Shown here in pieces: positions 57,279 to 64,000 of a stretch of 64,000 nucleotides of DNA. The DNA is taken from contig WBMW01002292.1 of assembly GCA_013396635.1 (NCBI GenBank), positions 325 through 64,324 on the forward strand, written 5' to 3'. The notes under the pieces are model-generated. The model did not search any database, was not told the origin of the DNA, and worked only from the letters and a program-made list of their open reading frames with translations. The position numbers were made by a program, and so were the translations under genes. Numbering within the stretch: the first letter of the stretch is position 1; the number at the start of each line of letters is the position of its first letter. The DNA is from Penelope pileata (Eukaryota; Chordata; Aves; Galliformes; Cracidae).

Positions 57279-60200
57279 TTGAATTTTTCTGATGGCTTTG
57301 TCTAAGTGACGGTGCTCTCATGTGGAGATGTTTGCAACCACTGAGATCTGTAGGGTTGTCAGTGGGATTACACATATGCTGTAATCTTATGTAAGAACTC
57401 ACAGGATTGAGATCTTGGTTATTTTCTTGGTCCTTCAAAGGCTTTTTAAGAGTTGTTCCAGCAAGATCATTATTTTAAATAGTATGATGAAGCATCCATA
57501 TAAACCAGCTGGTTTAGCAGCTATGGATAAAAGCAAGATTACAAGTGTGAAACTCATGACCGACCTTATTCTGACCTCTGTGAGAATTTAGCAGCAAATC
57601 TGTTGTCATTAGAAGTGTGCTGTGGTGTAACCGCAGTAAAAAAAATACTTTTTTTTTTTTCTTTAATGCCTTCAGCATGAGAGTATTCAGGTATCAATAG
57701 GATTTTGCTGCTGGGGGAAAAAAATCTGATCAAGACAGTAGTAAAAATCAGTGTACCTCAGAATTACTGGGGCCATTATCTTGCTCAGTGGCAGGTTAGA
57801 GGAGAGTAGCAGAAGATTTTGCTGTGTTGCAGCATTCACATATCTCTACCAGACTTCATGCATGGAAATTATAAATGCAAATTTGAGGGACTGATTATTT
57901 CCTATTGAAGATGCATATGATTGTTTTAAAAAGAGTGAGAAATGATGCCCTGTCTTAAGTAGTGGGAGTTGAATTACAGGGAAAACCTTTCACATAGCAG
58001 TGCAATGCAACAGCTTCCTCTGGATGATTTAACTTGTACGGAATTTCAGAGATTTCTCTTTAAAATGAAGCAACAAAACAGCACATCTTTTGTGAGATAG
58101 TTTAGGTTGGATGTTTCATTCATGTTTTACTAAAGTTGTGATAAAGCTATAAAAAGACAGGCAGGGAGGGAAATAAACCTCACGCACCTTTCAGGTTCTT
58201 CTCAGCCAATTCTTCTGGCTCTCTTCCCTCCCGGAGGGATGTTGGTTTCTCTCCAACAGGCGACACATCGGCAGACACATAAAAATGCAAAACACTCAGC
58301 TGTTCTTATCAAATTCAGTGCTGCTAGACAAATGGTATTGAAGGAGCAGCTTATGCCAGGAATGTAAATCCAGGCTGAGGAGCGAGGGAGGAAAAGCAGC
58401 ATGTGCCAGTCGGATGCCTAAACCCCGCTCAGTGTACTCGGCCGTTCTGCAGCAACGCAGCAGGGCTCACACAGATGATTTCACCGCAAGAGATTGCATC
58501 TTCGGAGCTCAGGGCTGATGTCCTGGAGGGCAGCGTGCGTCCTCGAGCAGTCTGAGAACTCCCTTTGCAGTTCAGCTAGGGTGAAGGAATCCACTCTCCG
58601 GGCTGCGTCCACAGAGCACAGAATTTTTATTTTTTGAAGCATTTAGATAGAGAGCAGGCCTTTGCTCCATATCAATTTAGTTCAAGAAACTCTAGGATTT
58701 GTGGGGATGTATTGTAATGAATAGTGGCCCTACTTGACCTTACTCATGGAAGCATCCATGTTGTGTGTGAAGCTCAAGTACATAGAAAAGATAGCTGCAC
58801 AGATCTGAAATTTATCTGTGCAGAGAATTAGGATGGCATCTGTCATCTCCATAGGAAAGCTCGTAGTCTGTGTGTGACCAAGGAACATGCTGACTGCCTT
58901 TCAACAGTTTGTAACAAAAACTAGGAGGCTGATATGAAGCACCTTGATTACCGACGGTTTTCCTCAGGAGGGTACAGGGACAGATGAGACATGAAGTGGG
59001 TAAGCCACGGAGTGAGGAAGACTGGCCTTCCCTCATCTGAAATGCGTGAGACAGCCTATGGATTTAACCTTCCAAAATGAAGTGTGTGTTTTTGTGGGCC
59101 CACGGCTTGCCTGTGGCTAGGTGGGATGTATTCATATTCTTGAAACAACTTTAGCAAGGTGATGGACCCATAGAGAAAGGGGTTTTGAGATACAAAATAT
59201 TAAAAAATTGTCCATAATTGAAATTCTTGTTTTGTTAAATGCTTGCTTCAGCCATTCCTGGAGAATGATTTAAAAACATTCCCTTGCTCCACTTATCTTG
59301 GCTAAGTGGTTTACAGGAAGGATTATTTTAGCTGTAATACGGAAATGCTGATCAGTGGCACAATTCAGTAATCCAAGTGAGGACTTAGTTCAGCTGCACG
59401 AGGCTTTGTGTCAGGGACAATCTCCAATGAGGGTGTTTTAGTCAGAAAAAGGCAAGTCTTTGTATGAAAGAAATTCTGTTACTTTGGTAGCAGAGCTGAT
59501 GCTCAGCGTATCTTCCTGTGCAGGGCCGCTGGGACAATGGGGAGATAGAAATGACTGCAGTATGTTCCGCTGGTGGGGAAATCCACAAAACAAAACAGAA
59601 AACTGTATCTGCATTTGATAGAAAACCCCTCAACTACCTCAGGTGCCTGTGGATACAGAGGAAACTCATTCACTGTGTCTTAGAGGGGTTGGGGACTTTG
59701 AAAGCACAGCGGGTGATGTGGCATTGTGGGTGATGTTGGCTTTCCACCTGCATCCCCACGAGCTCTGTGGGTGCTGCAGTGGAGAGGGGGAGCACTGTTT
59801 GCCTAATGGCTGTGGATGGAACAGCGACAGACAAGGAAGCAAATCTGTCCTGCACAGTGAGAGGGGGCTGGGTGTGCAGGGGGCGATTCTGGAGGCTGTC
59901 ACAAAGCTGTTCCCTGGCACCCCGCTACACTGGAAAGCATACGTTGTCCGGTACTTTGAAGGCATGCTTGCTTTGGGGGACTGTATGTTCCTGGTTACAA
60001 GAAACCCAATCAGTTTCGCTCTTTTTGCTTTTTCTTGATTGGAACTTCGAAATGGAAGAGTTGAAAGGGGAGCAATGGAGGATGCACAGTGCTTCAAAGC
60101 AGGACTGTGCAGGAAGATGCAATTGCAGTACTGTTGGTCCCAATCAGACTTCTTCCAGGATGAGCGTACATGTGGAATCCAGTCTGTGCCCAGCTGAGAG

Positions 60201-61415
60201 GACACCAGATTGCATTGTGCTTCCAGTTGGGTCTGTGTAAAACAGAAATATGCAAGCATGGGACCTTATAAGAGGTTTTAAGTTGCTTTGCCATTTGACC
60301 TATATTTGGAGAATATTTTCAAATTGGGTGAGAAAGCAAATAAGCATTTGAAAGGACTTCCTGTCCCTCCTCCATCCCTGCTCGGGGGGAATGCAGCAGG
60401 GACAGGAGAGCAGGGATAGCTGAAGCCAAAGATTTGCATTTGGCAAAACTGGCTCTTGTGTTTTTTTTTTTTTTCTTAAATATGTCATAGAACAGAAATA
60501 ACAACATTTGTTAATAAGTAAACTTTGTTTTAGATAAACCAAGGGAGGAGGAGAGACAGAGTCCTGTTGCAGTTCTCAGCATACCAGTGTCGTTTTTTGC
60601 CTAGCAGGGCAGATACACCCAGCGCCAGCTCTGCCTCTGAGGAGCGGGCAGGGGTCCCAGCTTTGTGCATCTGGTTGGCCAGGGTTAGAGCAGAACGTGA
60701 CACCACGAGCAGTCTCTGCATCTTGCTGCCTTCTGTGACTGCACTGTCTGGGGTTGCGTGGAGCCACCTTACAAGAGGGACCGTGGGCACTTAGCAGGAG
60801 TGCCACACCACAGCGCTCACCCAGCTTTACCCCAGAGGCAGTGGCTGTTTGGGCTCATTCTCGTTCTGTTTGGGCTGCAACTCATTCTGCCTTAAGTATA
60901 ACTTTGTTTGTTTGTTTGTTCCCAGCAAGACCAATTTAACTTCAATAACTTGGTAACAGTTGGAATACAGAAAGGCTTTGTTAAGGGATCCACACCCTCA
61001 CACACACAGAGGCCCCGCAAGGGCTGACGAATACACACCCAGCTATTTTTTGTGAGCAGTAAACATTGCAGTAGGCTTGCACAAAGAGCCTGGCTTCTCA
61101 GTCCTGTTAGCTGTTACCATACTATTTTAACTCAAGGAATGGTATACAATAAAAACCTTTGTGCTCCTGTAAAGAGACAGAAAGGCACTGAAGCCCGATT
61201 AAAACACAAAACAGAAAACACCTGAAATAGCTCATCTCTTAGGGCATGCAGCCTTTGAAGCAGTGAGCTTTGTTGGCGTTTTTCTGTGTCTCAAAGAGAA
61301 CAGGAAGGCCAAAGTTGTACCTTTCTAGGTATAGGATTCAGATCATTTGTTTCCCCATTGTTCTCCTTAAGCACAAAAGCTTGCCTTTACATCCCAAGAA
61401 ACGGTTGCATTAAGA
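57279..61415. other. Intron 6 sequence without recognised gene
   Basis: AT-rich to about 58200, then GC-richer. A 197-codon minus frame (59666-60259) and a 157-codon plus frame (59767-60240) overlap; neither shows a known motif. A T run lies at 60461-60474 and a TTTG microsatellite at 60903-60920. Confidence 0.6.
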
Positions 61416-61630
61416 TTACAGAATCATGAAGGTAGAACAACAGCCCTAAGGTCATCTAGTCTAACTGCTGGCCCATCCCCACCATGCCCGCTAACCGCAT
61501 CCCTCAGTGCCACATCCACACATCTCTTGAACAGCTCCAGGGACGGTGACTCCACCACCTCCCTGGGCAGCCTGTTCCAGTGCCCAGCCACTCTTTCTGA
61601 GAAGAATTTTTTCATAACATCCAATCTGAA
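61416..61630 (-). mobile_element. CR1 LINE fragment in intron 6
   Basis: The left end is ACAGAATCATGAAGGTAGAA and the body GTGACTCCACCACCTCCCTG, CAGCCTGTTCCAGTGCCCAG is reversed CR1. The minus frame includes [20 protein letters not shown], a standard CR1 C-terminal string. It is 5' truncated near 61630. Confidence 0.93.
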
Positions 61631-62697
61631 AGATAAACTGAAATAGTGCTCAAAGAGCATTTAAATAGCACTGGTTGGGACAGACCCATGCTGGAGGGCT
61701 GCTGCCCATCCCTTAGTGTGTTCTCTGAGATTTTGACCTTGCTACGTCTTGGTGATGTGTTTAGCTTAGAAAACTAAAGTGTCAATTTGGCAAGATTAGG
61801 ATTCCTCCAAAGCTGTTTGTGCTTCAGAGAAGGCTGATTAGCAGGAGAATGAACAGTCTTTCAGCCCAGCAGTCTTCAACAACAATTGGTATTCTTCTTC
61901 TAACTAACACCAGTGAAGCTTTCATAGATGGAAAGAAAACACATAGCCTAACATGGCACGAAAGCCATCCAAAACCACCATACAGTTTGTTTTCCAATTT
62001 TGTCATTCCACAGCTTGCACAAAAAGCAATCTTCTGTTCAGTGTCTAAGTTAAAGTAGAAGTTTTGTTCTCCAGACTCAGGTTTTGTCAATGACCCATTG
62101 GTCCCACAGAGCATATAAATTTCTGTGGCTTCTTTACTTTGGTACTCCTCGTAGCTCCGTAGGATGCTTTTTCCTTTGCGCTTACTCCTCTGCATGTTCA
62201 TTTGGCATTTTGTATTGCTGAGAGGTTCCTGTGGAAAGTGTGCAGAGTTTGGAGGCTGCACTTCAATGGTCAAACTCAGTGCTCTAGCAATGTAAGCGCA
62301 GAGGCTGCTACAGCCCTTGCTGTGTTTCAGCCCCAGTGCTGCTCAGGCTACTGCCAGCCTTCTTCCACAAATGCCTTGGAGAGGCACAGGACACAGGTGT
62401 GGCGGACACAGGGGAGGCTGCTGGCCCCAGATCCTGAGCGCTGAAGCTTATTGGAGTCAGCAGCACCAGAGGAGGAGCATGTGGTCTGCCAGCTCTTGCA
62501 CCAGAGAGCAATGCTGTTACCAATTCTTGGACAGAGGATGCTTGCTATAAAATAGTTGTACTGAAAAGTGTATCTAGGAAACATTGTCAGCCAGCTTTAG
62601 TTTTTTGGGCTGGAAGAAAGACAATTTTAAAATATCATTTTACTCCCAGGAGCGTTAAAGAGAAATATAATGAAGCTGAGTGGTGGTAACAGAATAA

Positions 62698-62745
62698 TCA
62701 GAATCATAGAATGGCCTGGGTTGCAAGGGACCCCAAAGAATAGAT
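62698..62745 (-). mobile_element. Short CR1 3' tail fragment
   Basis: The 48 bases CAGAATCATAGAATGGCCTG and GGTTGCAAGGGACCCCAAAG match the reversed extreme 3' end of CR1. The rest of the element is missing. Confidence 0.82.
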
Positions 62746-64000
62746 CAGTTAGCAAGGGCAGAGAGGCTGTTTAGCCTTTGTATTACTCTTCATGTCTTGG
62801 TATTACTCATTTACTCTTGCCTGGTGTTTCGCTGTTACCTGGTGTGGGTTTATAGTTTGGTCAGTCTTGTGGGGTTTGTGAGTATCTTATTTTTATCTTC
62901 ATGTATACTTTTTGTTGGTTGTAGTACAAAACCCACATGCCACTCACCAACTTTAATCCAAAACAAAATCTGATCTAATTAAATTTGATGTCATCTCAGC
63001 AGGATCATGCCACAAGTCCTTCTGTGCCTTGGATTGACAAGAAGGGTAACATTATAGTGAGGATCCTTGTTACAGGCTGATCAGTAAGGGGTAATTTGAG
63101 AGGGGAATTACAGGACTGGAGTAGACAATGTTGGCATAGAGATTGCAATTCATATACGAGAAGAGTTAGGAGTCCCTTAGCTTGCTCTAATGCATATTTT
63201 TTTGCTTGCTATCTCCATTCCGTTGTTGACACCCATTATGGTTGTGATGCGGTTTTGGATTTGCATTGGTGCTGCGGGGTGCGTGATGCTTCTTTCATCA
63301 CTTTTATTTCCTTTTCCTTCTTTGCATGCAATCCCTACTTTCTTGTGAGCTCCAAAAGAGTGGAATAAGGTTAAATCCTGACCATTCTGAATTTTAAAAT
63401 CCTTCCCCTTTTGCTGAGCTCCAAACTAATCTGATAGCTTTATGATACTGTGCCATTGTATAACCAAAGGCCACAGCTTGTTTTTAAAGGCTGCATATTT
63501 ACACTGGTCCTGGAAGAAGCCTCTGGCCACTTACTGACTACATAAAGGCAAGCAGCAAAGGTATCTTGGGAGCCTTAACTTTATTAGGGCTCCTTCTGTA
63601 TTCAGTATGTTCTCCGGATGTTTCAGCTCTTGTGACCCACTTGTTATCAGAACTCTTGTTTTTATTAAAAAGAAAAAGCATCTGTGGTTTCAGAGAAAAG
63701 TTATAGATCAGACTGTGTTACACTTTAAAAGATCAGAAACTTGCCAGTGAAGAGTGTCAAAAAAAAAAAAAAAAATCTTTGAGACCTGATTCAGGAATTT
63801 CCCCTCTGTTGGTCTGGCTGTCAGCATAAATAAAGCTACAGATGTAAACAGACGACTAAGTTTTCTGGGGGAATCCAATAAAATCAGCAACAGTCTTTGC
63901 TTAGCTGAACCACTGTAAGCTCGGCTCCATCAGGACAGAGAGCAGTTTTCAGCATGACAAACCAAGGTGTCCCGGGGGTACGAGCTTCTGTGGAGGCGAG
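62746..64000. other. End of window, intron 6 sequence
   Basis: No gene or transposon was recognised. A 17-base A run lies at 63759-63775. The last 60 bases are GC-richer but do not encode the PAS-B start. Confidence 0.6.

Larger units (their letters stand above)
56065..64000 (+). other. EPAS1: EPAS1 intron 6 (partial)
   Basis: This starts with GTAAAC after exon 6 and runs off the window end, so it is at least 7.9 kb. The PAS-B exon was looked for and not found. The intron holds three CR1 pieces (56908-57278, 61416-61630, 62698-62745), a GC-richer stretch near 58400-58610, and open but unrecognised reading frames at 59643-60259 and on the minus strand at 61824-62273. Confidence 0.85.

Noticed and set aside
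56065..64000. EPAS1 exon 7 (PAS-B start)
   Set aside because: The expected codons for ITELIGYHPEELLGR were looked for after exon 6 and not found, so the exon lies beyond the window.

Overview
The window is vertebrate nuclear DNA, almost certainly from a bird and probably a galliform. It is AT-leaning, largely non-coding sequence with GT-AG introns. Nearly all recognisable interspersed repeats are CR1 LINE fragments, together with one short mariner element with TA target duplications of the Galluhop type. No SINE-like repeats were seen. The galliform placement is an inference from the repeat types.

Only one gene can be established: EPAS1 (HIF-2alpha), on the + strand. Five consecutive coding exons are present: 44129-44319, 54420-54571, 55019-55103, 55588-55706 and 55862-56064. 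Their splice phases agree across every junction. They encode the bHLH domain, PAS-A and the run up to PAS-B. The short first coding exon, which in human EPAS1 holds only about nine residues, is not in the window. A CpG-rich stretch at the left edge suggests that it and the promoter lie just to the left. The PAS-B exon and everything after it lie beyond the right edge.

Layout: 1-44128 is read as intron 1. It holds CR1 fragments (3785-5044, 13989-14255, 14471-15216, 28016-28118, 29735-30042, 37390-37700), the mariner at 13032-13549, two CpG-rich patches (17126-17295 and 19185-19560) and an unexplained exon-like 74-bp segment at 22699-22772. Intron 2 (44320-54419) carries a CR1 fragment and a GC-rich pocket with a hypoxia-response-like motif. 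Introns 3-5 are short (447, 484 and 155 bp). From 56065 to the end is the start of a large intron 6 with three CR1 fragments.

The gene encodes an oxygen-regulated transcription factor. The exons here supply DNA binding (bHLH basic region) and dimerisation with ARNT (HLH, PAS-A). I see no operon, CRISPR, phage or other multi-gene system. The observations most worth checking are the orphan exon-like segment, the hypoxia-response-like motifs inside the gene, two near-identical CR1 blocks that both lack the normal 3' end, and the weak donor of exon 5.
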